A program made the translations under genes and the position numbers. A DNA stretch of 64,000 nt, taken from contig QUOL01000007.1 in the NCBI GenBank assembly GCA_009761415.1, positions 1,488,001-1,552,000 on the forward strand, read 5' to 3'. This DNA comes from Sarcomyxa edulis (lineage: Eukaryota > Basidiomycota > Agaricomycetes > Agaricales > Mycenaceae). Within the stretch, counting starts at the first letter, position 1; each line of letters begins with the position of its first letter. Of the stretch, positions 47,136-58,525 are shown piece after piece. The notes beneath the pieces were generated by a model. It did no database searches, was not told where the DNA came from, and saw only the letters and a program-made list of their open reading frames with translations.

Positions 47136-48487
47136 CTAGCTTAGATCCAGCCTGGGTGCTTGTCCGGTCGATGTTCCCTTCGGAGAAGCGTTGTCCCCGT
47201 TCAATGAAGCGGGGGTTTTTGCGTTTGTGTCTCCGACCGACGGTGGAGGATCCGGCAGCGAAGGAGCGAAGGAAGAATAAAATCGGGGTCGAGTTGTTGG
47301 AATAGCTGGAGGGGGTACCTGCGTTGCAGTATGAGCCATAGAGCGAAGAGTATTGCAATTGACTGACCGTAGTGAGAGGCAATAGATAAGGAGACGCTTG
47401 TAGATCCTGCACACAATAAAATTCGAGCAAGATGCTCAAGGCCTCTGAGCTGAGTGTTAGCTGGCAGAAATACAGAAAGGGTGAATAGGAGGTACCTCCG
47501 ACCGATTGCAATTGTGTCTCGTCAAAGGCATAGTATTCTATGGAAAATCGGGACGCATCGGGAGTCGCTGGCTTATTAGAGGGTGGAGTGGGCAGCGAAT
47601 TAGACGGAGACGGGAAAGCTATTCTGGCATCGAGGGAGGGAGAATTTGGCCCATCTACAACACGCGCCGCAAGAACAGAACATGCCGTCGCGGTTATCTG
47701 TGGAGGATAAAGAAGACATAATGGGGTCCGGTACCTATCCAATAACATCAAGCTACAAATTTAATGGCCGGCAAATGAATAACCAACGAGTCGTGTGCGA
47801 TGCTCCATGCGGAATCTTGAACGATGTGGTTGTCTTCATGGGCAGCAAATAGCTTTACCAGTTCGGCATGTGGACTTTCGACGATAAAGTCAAAGCAAAG
47901 AGCCTCGAGCAGGACCTCTTCCGTTAATAAGATGGTGGTTTGGCATTGCTCTACTTCCTAGAAGACCTTCTAGTTGTGTGAAACATGACATACAGACGGA
48001 CTGCGTACCTTGCTATCGGCGGGGATGTGGTCTACATTTTTGTTGGAAATTTTGGCCCAGCAAATTCTAGCCACATCGCGAAGCTTTCTTCCACATTCTT
48101 CCGTTTTAGTTGCGAGAAATATGCAAGCCGCGGCAACGTCCTAAATGTGTTATGTGATAAATAAAATGTTGCAGGATAGAGATAGAATTCTCACCTGGCG
48201 GTGATAGTCCTCCATTGCGTATCGCATATAGAATCGATGGAACCAGGTGGCTGCAGTAAACATAGCTGAAGAAGGCCTGTGAAATGATGTACGATGAACA
48301 AAGTGAGGGGTTCTGCTGATGCAACTAGAGTCGCTGACAATCCAAGAGATGTCCCTAAACGGAATAGAAATTCGACCCCCCTTGCTCGGTCATAGAGCTC
48401 TTTTTCCAATGGGCATGCAGAAGGGGTGGCCAATAGAGCGGATGGCGGGAAAAGCCATTGGGATGACGAGCTAGCGGTGTTGTGCAT
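47136..48487 (-). CDS. Cyclin of the CTD-kinase class (cyclin K/T/Ctk2-like)
   Basis: Regulatory partner of a CDK9/CDK12-type kinase that phosphorylates the RNA polymerase II C-terminal domain. Seven exons: 48487-48339, 48276-48195, 48140-48009, 47957-47788, 47734-47496, 47444-47368, 47318-47136; 1032 nt, 343 residues. SSQWLFPPSALLATPSACPL near the N terminus is the pre-box helix. The first cyclin box has ATWFHRFYMRYAMEDYHRQD and IFLATKTEECGRKLRDV. The second box runs from EVLLEALCFDFIVESPHAEL to LYPPQITATACSVLAARVVDG. The C-terminal 70 residues are Pro/Ser-rich and disordered. Confidence 0.9.
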
Positions 48488-51149
48488 TGAAACTGCGGAC
48501 TTGGAGAGAGGATCTGGGCACCCTCGAAAATAAGATTCCGGTACTTTTTATGCTAGTCCTAGTGAGGGTTTCAACCAAGTTTTAACTTTGAGTGCGGTTG
48601 ATGCAATTGTGAAAGTTACACTGTAAATTGCCACGTGCTCTGTGACTGTGATATACACAAACTCTTCCTCTTTCGACGCTGCGGCGTGTAACCAACTCAA
48701 GCGAAACTTATAGCTGAGCTCTTTAATTCGCTTTCTTTATATATTATTCTCATCATTTTTCAATGTATATACTCAGAGGACAGTCTAGGTCATGAGGAGA
48801 TTCAGTGTCCGTGGTCAGCGCTTTGCCACGGCGTCCGATAGTAGATAATCAAAGTGCAACTTCACCTCGAGCTTTTAGCACTCTATAGCCTCCGCATTTG
48901 CCATGCTCGCGGGAGAATTCTTCCGCGAATATCCACTTGCCGACCTGGCTGTCCCCCTCACCGAGGCTCTTTTCACACTCATCCTCTGCGTGCCTCGTGA
49001 TGCCCTCCTGCTAATTCCAACGTGAGGCGGCGATTTGCAGGATATACTCGAATACGAGGCACTCTACTCACTCTGCTCCATCCAGAAACCTCTCATATGA
49101 CAGATCATCTGTACGGGAAACATGCGCAGCCAAAAACTCGAGGCGCGGGACTTCGAACACCTGGTTATCGTTGATGTCCTTTCATTTCATAGCAATTCGC
49201 CGCTTCGACTGCTTTCTAGTCTCTTACTCTCATGTAGTATGTGCCCAGCTGATCCCCGGAAGATAATGTTCCCAAGTTATCCTCTGCTCGTCGGGTCTTT
49301 TTGGAATCTTTTGACTGTCCTCAGCGATCTAGACCATTGACGTCGGTCTAAACCAACTCTTTTGCAATAGATTCAGGGATATTAATGACTTCTTCCTCAG
49401 AAGACCCCACTTAGTATTGACAGATGTTTCATATCTCGATACGGCGGACCAAGTACACGAAGACACTCGTCCAGTGAGTTTTCCGGCGCTTTGCGTTTCT
49501 CTCGAGGTCCGAGATATTGACGAAACCACAGCGACCCTGCAAGTAACACATCTTCATATCGAAGAAATTCGGCATAGTACATATCGATTTACACGCGGAA
49601 AAGGTCCTTGCCACTACATGCTACCGGAAGTCCTACATACTGCAGTTCCGAATTTCCTTCAATTGACCCTCCGCCCCATGCTTCCATCTGCGGTTGTGCG
49701 ACACCTGTGGCAATACCTGTCCAGTAAGGGTGCTGGTGACCAGGACCAGGATGTTAGCTAGAATCCGTCTGGATACTATGTGGTCCGCTGCAACTTACTG
49801 TATGACTTGGGAAATTGGCGGCTACCACAGATTGAAATCAGTTATGGAACAGTAATACGGTGAGCGAATTGCGGCTTACTACTGCCAGCAGGTAGTCCTA
49901 CAGTTGGGACCGCAGTCCGGGGGGTGAGTCGTACTAAATTTGCAGTAACGGTCTCCGCATTGTATCTAGAAAATGTAGTGAGTGATACCGCATCGTAATG
50001 GCAATAGCGCTAATTGGATTCACTGTCTCCTCGGGCTAGGTTCTACGTCAACGACATGTCATTTCCCGGTATAGCAGGGCGCTTACCTGGAGATAGACGT
50101 GTCCACAGCGAGCGTAAGTGTTTTCTACTCTGAGAGAATGACACATGGTAGTGAAAATTCCTTGAACGATTTGCAGGGCATGAGTGGGATGTTTTCACGC
50201 ACTTTATAGGGTGGGGGAGGCTTCGGGCTCAGTCAAGATTCCAAGGAAGAGAGAACTGATTGAACACTGATCAACTCCGGACCGTTTCACATAGGATAGG
50301 CATTATCAAGATGGCTGGGACATCCTGTAGAAATGGCCGAAAAATCTTCGGCGTACGAAGTAAACCAATCTGTTCAAAGAAATCGATTCTTTTCATTTTT
50401 TCGGAAATGTGAAATTATGACATCGACTTCGCATTGTCAAAAGGCTAAATATGCGAAATTCTATTCACAATGCCGGGGTATTCCGTTGACGAAAATCAAA
50501 TATCCTCGATTGCGACAGGGATGCGGAACCATCTCATTGAAGGCCAAGTAATGATCCATTCGGCTGCCACGACCACTGTCGGACCCCCCTTTTTTCCTGT
50601 GAAAGGAAAGGAATATAACGTCGACCATGTTCGAGAGCCAGAAGCGCGATCCACGAACGACCTGAGCGGAGAACACGGAGGTACACCCAATGTTAAGGCT
50701 AACTTGTAAGGTTTAGTCGGAGTGCCTTGGCCATGTCTAAGTCTTCAAAATAGCCACCGACGGAGTCAACGAATCATAAGGTTGGGATGTCATGCTCATT
50801 TGCTTCCGTTCGGAACAAACGACACAAAGCTCGGGGACCGCGTGCGCGTCCGTGGGTGGACGAAACTTAATCGTCTAAATCATTACACATGCTGTTGTGG
50901 TAGATCTTGGCTCAGCTCGAATATGAATAAGACTTTACTGAGCCGCTATTGGAGGATGGCGCCACCACCTGGGTTGGGCTGTTGAGTGCAATTCCTGGTC
51001 CCTAGCGTTTGGCGCCACAAAGGAGTGGTACGCGAAAGAGGGCTCGTCTTAGCGTGGTATACAACAGACAGGTCAGACTGGAATGAGGGCTGGGATACAA
51101 AAGGTTATCTGGAGTGATCATGGAAATCTCATACAGCAGATCTTAGCGA
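48488..51149. other. Gene-poor stretch with a possible F-box-like relic
   Basis: About 2.7 kb between the cyclin start and the eIF2B alpha stop. The only suggestive coding text is on the plus strand: 49122-49340 (LRLLSSLLLSC, YPLLVGSFWNLLTVL) and about 49371-49761 (RDINDFFLRRPHLVLTDVSY, then LPEVLHTAVPNFLQLTLRP). This resembles leucine-rich F-box-type proteins abundant in mushrooms, but frames do not join cleanly. Nothing is supported from about 49765 to 51149. Confidence 0.35.
49371..49761 (+). pseudogene. Possible relic of a leucine-rich F-box-like protein
   Basis: An exon-like frame of about 130 codons follows a good acceptor (gcaatag) and ends at 49761. Its Leu/Pro-spaced text (FLRRPHLVLTDVS, SLEVRDIDETTATLQVTHLHI, PNFLQLTLRP) resembles solenoid parts of fungal F-box proteins. 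The upstream frame at 49122-49340 is similar in style but cannot be joined in phase, suggesting decay. No F-box itself is seen. Confidence 0.25.
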
Positions 51150-52684
51150 TCATCCGGCAAACATCCCGACGAGATACTGGCTAACGCCTTCGGGAGTGAG
51201 GCTCCCCACGTCAGAGAACACGAGGGAGATTAGATCCGGTCTGTCCGACCAGACTTCAGTTGAGGCTGCCACACGAAAATAAATACGAACGAATATTCAC
51301 CTTGTATAGTCCACATCTGGATTGTTCCGGGCTATCTGTTCCGGGGTCATTGGGGTGAGAGCCCGCGTGGACAGTTCGGAAGATTGGGCATCACTAGAGG
51401 AAGTAGAAATGTTCCCGTGCGCATTGGCCGCAGGCTGTGACGAGGTTTGTTGAGGTGTGTTGACGCCGCTTGGAAAAGATAAGATACTTGGGTTGTGCGT
51501 GGGCAGGTCGTATTGAGACAAGGGGAACAGCCGATGGAATTTGTAGCTGGACAAGTTGGATGAGTTTTGAGAAGAGTCTGCGAACAGGAAATACATATGA
51601 CGGTTACCTTTCAGCGAGAGCGTAGAAAGGTTTGTTCGCTGCTTTAGCGATGATGGCTATTTGGTTGCTCCCGACAGCGTTGATTAGACCGCCACTCTCT
51701 ACGACTGCTTCGGACCCCACGAGTACGAAATCTACCCTCTCCATTACTGTACAATCCAAGGCTGTCAGCCTCAAGCCACGATATGATCTCGTGAGTCATA
51801 CCGTATGCAACAGCCGAGTCTAGTACCACAGTACACGGTATTCCAGCAGCAGTAAGAGCTTCATAGGTCTTGATCCTAGATGATGTATTCGCGTAAGAGT
51901 TCAGCAGCCTATATCTCGGATATGAGTTGGACTCACCCGAGACCGCGAGGTCTTGCTTCTGTAACAAACACTTTGGGAGGAATGAGTCCGGCTGCTCCAC
52001 AAGACGACGAGAGAAATAACCTGATATTCGTTTTCGCTCGTGTGCTTTCAGAAGCGTTTGCATTACCACGCGAGAATAAGAGTGAGTTAGTATCTTCGAA
52101 GTAGTCAGTGATGAAGACAAGTCAGTGAAAATCAAGTGCACGCACTACGGAGCCATCTTTGATGAATCCTAGGGATAATTCTGCGATTTTCGTGCGGAAG
52201 CTCAAGGCTTCGGCGGCATATTTTTGGCCTTGTTTGAACAGCTCGGCTTTGAGTTCAGAGAAACTCTGTCGGCGTGAGATCAGTAACCAATCATGAGGTA
52301 TATCTAAAGGAGACTCTCACCACAGAGTCATGCGGAAACAATGTTACGAAGGCGATGAACAACTCGCAGCCCGCGTTCAGACCGATTGGATTGGAAGATT
52401 GTTTCGTTAGGTCTGCAGCGCCATCGTGCAAGGCTTTCACCAGCTCGAACATTGTTCCGGCTGATGACATGAGTGATATTGGTGAGGATCTCTCATCAGG
52501 GTCATTGTTGGACTTCGAGCTCACCATTCGATGCTTCTATTAGCTCTGTCAGTGCAAGGATTGCAGCCAACGGGGTAGATATCTCCTCGTCCTTTAGAAT
52601 ACGTTGATATGCAGCATGGATGTCAAAGGGTTTGCGTTGGGTGTGCTCTTCTTTCCGCCCTACAAGCGAAGGTGGTATGCTCAT
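51150..52684 (-). CDS. GCN3: Translation initiation factor eIF2B subunit alpha
   Basis: Regulatory subunit of the guanine-exchange factor for eIF2; it senses phosphorylated eIF2 in the general amino-acid control response. Nine exons: 52684-52525, 52460-52321, 52265-52146, 52093-52021, 51970-51937, 51875-51802, 51746-51608, 51546-51301, 51240-51150; 1077 nt, 358 residues. Family text includes [54 protein letters not shown] and [20 protein letters not shown]. The usual length is about 305; the extra residues are a Ser/Thr/Pro-rich insertion at about 262-318 in exon 8, before the last conserved strand. That loop is probably disordered and should not disturb the fold. Confidence 0.94.
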
Positions 52685-54256
52685 TTCGGACCGGAAATCA
52701 CAAGGTTTTTGAAGCGAACGATAGCCAGCTAGCTGGTTCAGAATAGTATTGTGGTCGGCGCGTCGAGGTCGTAATAGTTCAACCTTGAGAAAATAAGATT
52801 CAAAGGATAGCCAGTTGACTTGGAAGCTGAGAGAGTGATTTCGAGAGCTGGACGACTCGGAGGTCGCGCATGTGGTTTTTGACTCGATCACTGCCTTTTT
52901 GGGAAAGAGGCGCCTTCTCTTCAAGTTGAACGTAACGATGACTTTGAACCGTGAATGATCAACGTTCAACGTTAAAATTGAACATTCTCCTCTACCTACG
53001 TTCAACGTCGACTTCAAGAGCTAGAGCAGATATCTATGAATCTCCTTCAGTCAATGTCTCAAAGCGCCACCGGTTAATGCTGGGCTGTTTTTGAGCCGCG
53101 TTCATTCGCTCAAGTTCAGCTATCCTCTTTCCATGTATTCTGACACACGTGGAATCGCTGTGAACATAAGGATATTTTAAGTAGTGTCTGTGGGCCGCGG
53201 CTTGTCAGGGTCGGCATACCGAGCTCGCTAGGGCCCGTTGTGAAACATAAACATACATACATATGAAGTAAGGCACTCGATCGCGGTCGTGCAGGAAAAT
53301 GCCATCTGAAGCAAAAAAGAACTTTGAAAGCGGGAAGAAGATGTCTATGCCTCATCCTTCTTCTTCAGCCACCATGCTTCCAAAATTCTACCTTGGCCTG
53401 TTGCTCTGCGGTCGAAGAGTCCTCCGGATACGATGCATATTTTGCTCGGATAAGGCTGCGCACCGAATAAAAAATATGTCGTTGCCAAAGAGACCCTGGT
53501 CCGTCATATAAACCCAGAGTGGATCGGGCAACTAAGGAGTTCTTTGCCTGTCAGAAAAAGACCGGAAAACCGTCATTCAAAGAGCGGGATCTGGGGCGTT
53601 GCATCTATGGAGGCGCGGCCTGGAGTGGAGGTTGTTTCCAGACTACGAACGTTGGCTGAATGTATGTACCACCTGAAGTCCTTGTCAACGAGTGTCCGTT
53701 GTAACTTGTACACATAAAAGTAGGAGACGGGCCCTCACCGACGCGTCCATTTTCGGAGTATAAAAGGGCAAATATCCGCTTTAGGGCGGGCGTATGGACG
53801 GAGTAAATTTGCAGATATCTCCGGATATGGAATTTGGACGACGAGATTGGGCAGATCTCGATAAATTTTGTGGCGAAAGCCGTCCGACGTGGAACGTGTT
53901 TCGACGAACTTGCAGTAATTATGGCCGCGATCGTTCGGCGGGGTCTGGCAGGGTCCACTTCGGCGCCCTACTACAAGAACGCCCTTTTATTCTCGCTTTT
54001 CTCATTCCCTTCCTCCTCATCCTCTCCTCATCTTCTCCTTCTCAAATATCCCCCTCGTCTTCACAGACATATCCTCCAAAAAAACTCGTATCGTCAATCG
54101 AGTTCACCTAGGCTACAATACCAGGCTTTGATAGCATCATCCGTGAGCAACCCCTCGATTCTGCTCTGACTTTTCTTTACCTTGACGTTGATCACAATCT
54201 CTTCGCGCGTCTAGTTATATTAAAATTTTGACTCTTGTCATTTTCGCATCTTCGAC
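52685..54256. other. Intergenic stretch
   Basis: About 1.6 kb. The left end is the promoter of eIF2B alpha. Short frames at 53299-53511 and 53794-54169 have no family motif. The right end, with a TATA-like ttatattaaaa near 54215, may be the promoter of the orphan frame at 54257. Confidence 0.4.
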
Positions 54257-54892
54257 ATGCAAGTCCCCGCTAAACCACGCGCCGAGGTCGTTTTTTCGAG
54301 CGATGTCAGAAATATGGACGAATGGGCCAGACGCACCCACATACCTCTAACCACCGCAGAGGCGCTCGGAGCAACATATGCTCGCGCTCATAGATGGCTA
54401 CAAGCCTTGAGAGGTCAACTGATTCGCGAGCACAAGTGGCGAGACAGCTCACCGTCTGACCCTCGCATGCTGTTCTCTCTCGAGACATCTTCCATCTGGC
54501 GATCATCCGTCGGGCTTCCCGCCGGCCCTCCGCTCAAATTACAGCTTCCTGTCCATGCGAGCTCATTCTTCTCGCCTGAGCGAAGGATACAGTGGCAGAT
54601 GGTTTTCCACAGCGACATCTTCGAGTCCATGCGAAAAATTTGCAATCCCATAAATGACATCCTCAGCTTAATCCAGTGCCTTCTCACAGGCTTGGTGACT
54701 ATCATCTTCGACGAACATCTTCCGCAGGGTATGCACCGCACGACGCGCGGACTGCCGCCCGTTTCTTGGATTAATGCGAACGAGGGAGCGCTGATTGAGG
54801 TTTTCGGAGTGGCTCACTTCAAGACTTTACGCAGAGCATGCGGTGACACTAAAGCGGCGTACAAACTGGAAGTCATTCCGTATCGTCATTGA
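54257..54892 (+). CDS. Intronless orphan ORF, 211 residues
   Basis: An ATG-started frame of 211 codons with no intron, unlike nearly all neighbours. It has mixed helix-like composition (WARRTHIPLTTAEALGATYA, RAHRWLQALRGQLIREHKW, NDILSLIQCLLTGLVTIIF) and no signal peptide. One hydrophobic helix lies at about residues 137-155. A TATA-like element precedes it by about 40 nt. I recognise no family. It may be a lineage-specific gene or a chance frame. Confidence 0.45.
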   Translation: MQVPAKPRAEVVFSSDVRNMDEWARRTHIPLTTAEALGATYARAHRWLQALRGQLIREHKWRDSSPSDPRMLFSLETSSIWRSSVGLPAGPPLKLQLPVHASSFFSPERRIQWQMVFHSDIFESMRKICNPINDILSLIQCLLTGLVTIIFDEHLPQGMHRTTRGLPPVSWINANEGALIEVFGVAHFKTLRRACGDTKAAYKLEVIPYRH

Positions 54893-55588
54893 TAAAAGGC
54901 GCGTGGTGCGCCACATTCTTTTTTCGCAGACAGGCCTCCATGGCGAGGACCCCGTCCGTGACACTCGGTCGCGTGCCTTTATACGCGTCCTTGTCTGTTT
55001 TATTTTTGTCAATTCTTGCTTTATAGCTTCGTTGACCCCCCAACTCTTGCTGTCCCATTACCATATCGCTTTCCCCAGTCCAGTCATAATTCACCCTAGA
55101 CTCTGCATCGCTCCATCTTGATTCCCGCCGCTCGCAATACCGTACTCCCGTCTACTCATCATCGCATTCGTTTCTGTTCGTCTAATTTCTCTTCACGTGT
55201 GTATTTGGTATCTTCCTGTCTGCTTCGCGCCCTCCCCGTACTGTAACATACGTATAGCCAAACCAATTAGTAACTACATACTCAGCTTTATATACATAAC
55301 CAAAAGACTCGCATTTTACTCGTCCATGAGCTGGACAGTTTTGGTCACCCCATGCTAATTGTCATGCTAGTTAGGAAATGAGTAGTTGAGAAGCTTCAGA
55401 TCACAGTCCAATTAGATTCGAAAGCTTCGCTGGGACAGAATCAATGCAAGCGGAAGGCGGAAGGTGTCGTTTCCACGTGCGCCAAAAAAATCAGGTCCTC
55501 GATCGACGACGACTGAAAACATAGCCTGAGCTTTCCGACTGACTTTGTAGCCGAACCAAAACCCGTCCGAGGCATCTTCAAAACTATC
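54893..55588. promoter_or_regulatory. Intergenic region upstream of MetAP1
   Basis: About 0.7 kb with no supported gene. The plus-strand frame 54795-55121 overlaps the orphan ORF and lacks features. The MetAP1 promoter should lie at the right end. Confidence 0.4.
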
Positions 55589-57473
55589 ATGGCATCTGTA
55601 GTAGCATGCCAAAGTTCGACTTGTCCTAACGGCAATCCCCCGTCTCGACTAGAATGCCCGACGTGTAACAAGTTCGTCTTCAAATATCCCAATTTACTGC
55701 TACTGATCTGATTTTCTTACTAGACTCGGTATTCGGGGTTCCTTCTTTTGCGGACAGGAGTGTTTCAAGGCTGGGTGTAAGTCCTTCTCACCAAATCCGT
55801 ATTGTAACCCTCGTTGACCCGTTAATCTTAGGGGTGCGTCATTATTCTAACACAGAACCACCCCCAACGCCTTATTCGTTGCTCTAGAAAACGCACAAGA
55901 TCGTGCATAGTATTGTTCAATCTAGACAATCCGGAGGCGTGTTGACCAACAAAGGTGCGTGATCAAGGCCGAATTGAAGTGACAATGATTCACCCGTATC
56001 TTTCACAGACGGCACCTATAACCCTTTTGGCACTTACTCGTTTACTGGATCTTTGACGCCTGTTTATCCATTGTCTCCAACACGCGTTGTCCCGGCTCAC
56101 ATTCCCCGACCTGACTATGCAGAAGATGGTACCGTGTCCGACTCGTACATCTAATGGGCGAGTCCATTTACCTTTCGCTTTGCTATAGGTAGGCCCTACT
56201 CGGAGATGAAAGCGGCTGGTCAACCAGCGCGCATTCTGAACGCGCAAGAACAAGAAAAGATGCGGACGGTTTGCCGGGTACGCAGCTAGATATGCCCCAA
56301 GACATCGTTCTTCATGGGGTCCACACCGGCATGACGCTAACCTGTTTTGATCAATCAATTTCAGCTTGCGCGGGAAGTTCTGGATATTGCTGCATCTCAC
56401 ATACGACCGGGAATCACCACTGACGAGTTGGATGAGATTGTCCACAATGCCACTATCGAACGTAACGCCTATCCCTCGCCATTAAACTACCGCAACTTCC
56501 CCAAGTCTGTTTGCACGTACGTCATCTGTCATTGTCTTCCTGATGATTTTCTGCTCACCGGGACGCTGTCAAAATAGTTCTGTAAACGAAGTCATATGTC
56601 ACGGAATTCCTGACCAGCGGAAACTTTTGGATGGCGACATCATCAATATTGGTTTGTTGCCCACTTAATCACTCAACATTCCTTACTAATAAACAATATC
56701 AGACGTGACTCTCTATTATGACGGTAAGCAAATGTTTTTTCTCCATTGTTCCACATGATTGACATTGTCCTACACATCAGGCGTTCATGGTGACCTCAAC
56801 GCCACTTACCCTGTCGGTACTATCGATGATGAATCAAAGAAACTCATCCGGACGGCCCGAGAATGTCTAGACGAAGCTATCAAGATATGCAAACCTGGTG
56901 CCCTAATTCGAGACATCGGCAAGATTATGTGTGTTGTTTTGCTTCCGATGAGTTTCACCGCTGATGTCTTATCTAGTGAGCCCATCGCGCGGGCCAATGG
57001 CTGCACTTCCGTGCGGACTTACACGGGTCATGGCATTGATTATCTCTTCCACTCCTCGGCGCCAAATGTTCCTCATTATGCGAAGAATAAAGCTATAGGT
57101 ACCATGAAAGCTGGAATGGTAAAGATTCCATATTTTACGTGTCTGAGCAACAACTCATATCCATTTTCTCATATCAGGTATTTACCATAGAACCGGTAGG
57201 TTGTCTCCATAGACACGATGCAGGTACTCTCTAACACCCTCGATTTTTCCAGATGATTAATTTAGGTCACAACTGGGGCGATATCCATTGGCCTGACAAT
57301 TGGACCGCCACAACTGTGGATGGCAAGCGAAGCGCTCAGTTTGAGGAAACTTTATTGTGAGCTTCATATCAAATGGTCACGTCGCTCGGCGTTTCTAATA
57401 CATGTCCTTTCTTGATAGAATTACGGAGACGGGAGTTGAAGTCCTCACTGCTGGGGCAAAATTGGAATTGTAG
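55589..57473 (+). CDS. MAP1: Methionine aminopeptidase 1 (zinc-finger type)
   Basis: Removes the initiator methionine from nascent chains at the ribosome. Fourteen exons: 55589-55671, 55724-55776, 55832-55833, 55888-55954, 56009-56128, 56189-56277, 56365-56516, 56578-56651, 56703-56723, 56781-56928, 56977-57118, 57178-57195, 57253-57356, 57419-57473; 1128 nt, 375 residues. The N-terminal ribosome-binding zinc finger has C7, C12, C23, C26, C37, C41, H49 and H53. The metal ligands are D214, D225, H288, E322 (FTIEP) and a Glu in FEETLL near 354. Exon 3 is only 2 nt and completes the codon for W46 of GWKTHK; no simpler splicing keeps the frame. Exon 12 is 18 nt. Confidence 0.94.
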
Positions 57474-57864
57474 ACCAACGAGCCTGTACTTCGTGTCAAT
57501 CGATAAATTGTCCAGGAGGACTGCACTTTCAATCTCAGCGGCCTCTCAGCATGCAACCTGGTCAACGGGACGTAACGGAAGTATATCAACTGAACGAATG
57601 ATCCCATTGGCCATGTAACGCACAGATTGCGCATCCTCTGCTCTACTTTGTCATGTGAACGGATGGAAGCGGAGTCCTTATCTACCCAAGCTTCGACGTC
57701 CAGGCAAAGAGTTTTTTATGCAGTATTTTCTACCGGTCCAAGAATAATATTCTCCGAGGCTCTTATCGGTAATTTTTCATTTGTTTCTAACTTCATATAT
57801 CTCGGTGTAGGTATGGTACTCTCCCTTATCTCGCTCCCTGTTCTTTAACTCCTCAACTCTACCC

Positions 57865-58176
57865 ATGTCAGACCCCTCCGAGCCCTACTTGCTGGTTGAA
57901 AAATGTGGGCATGCGAGACGCGTCCCAATCTATGTTATCACGAAGTACATACCGTGAGTCACATATTTCACTTCATGCAAGCCTTAACTGACGAACAATG
58001 CACAACAGCGTTGCAGGACAGCAAACCAGATCGGTGTGTTATCAATTGTGTTCCACGTGGTACCTTTAGCCCATTTGATATTCACAGCGAGAGATTCGCT
58101 GCATGGACTTAGGGGCGGAGGCTTTTGGCAGTTACAAGGCCGTGCAGGGTGGATGTACACAAATCCAGGCGAGTGA
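57865..58176 (+). CDS. Small putative membrane protein, unknown
   Basis: Two exons, 57865-57953 and 58017-58176, give 249 nt and 82 residues with agreeing phases and canonical splice sites. The second exon encodes a hydrophobic stretch (IGVLSIVFHVVPLAHLIFTA) followed by GGGFWQLQGRAGWMYTNPG. There is no recognised family. The coherent text after splicing favours a real gene, but its size and position just downstream of MetAP1 make it uncertain. Confidence 0.4.
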
Positions 58177-58525
58177 GACATCTCTGAGTTGTCTCATAGT
58201 CTTCCAGAAGTGCCGACTTATAAAATCGTACAGTTTTTCAACGAGACAGATTGCTTCAAGTTCGTCTATCGTGCGTGTTACCACCGATGTTCTCTAAACT
58301 GTTCTACAGATGCACAGGTTGTGGCATGGAGTTCAACAAAGTCTATCTGAGACAGAATTTGCTGATAGAAGTCAAAGGCCTACCACTTTGACCTTCACAA
58401 GGTCATAGAATATACACGAAAGAGAATAATAGACAGAATTGGGGTACAGGTTCTAGAAGGTCTAGTACGTTTTGCTCGACAGTAGAGATAGAATGTGTAT
58501 CATGTTGTAATACCAGAGGATGCAA
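58177..58525. other. Intergenic region before the acyltransferase 3' end
   Basis: About 350 nt with no gene. The plus-strand frame that continues to 58297 is not supported. It probably contains convergent 3' UTRs. Confidence 0.4.

Noticed and set aside
55777..55887. Single 111-nt intron in MetAP1 instead of two introns around a 2-nt exon
   Set aside because: Joining 55776 to 55888 creates TAA, and the other nearby donor gives a frameshift with an early stop; Trp 46 would also be lost.
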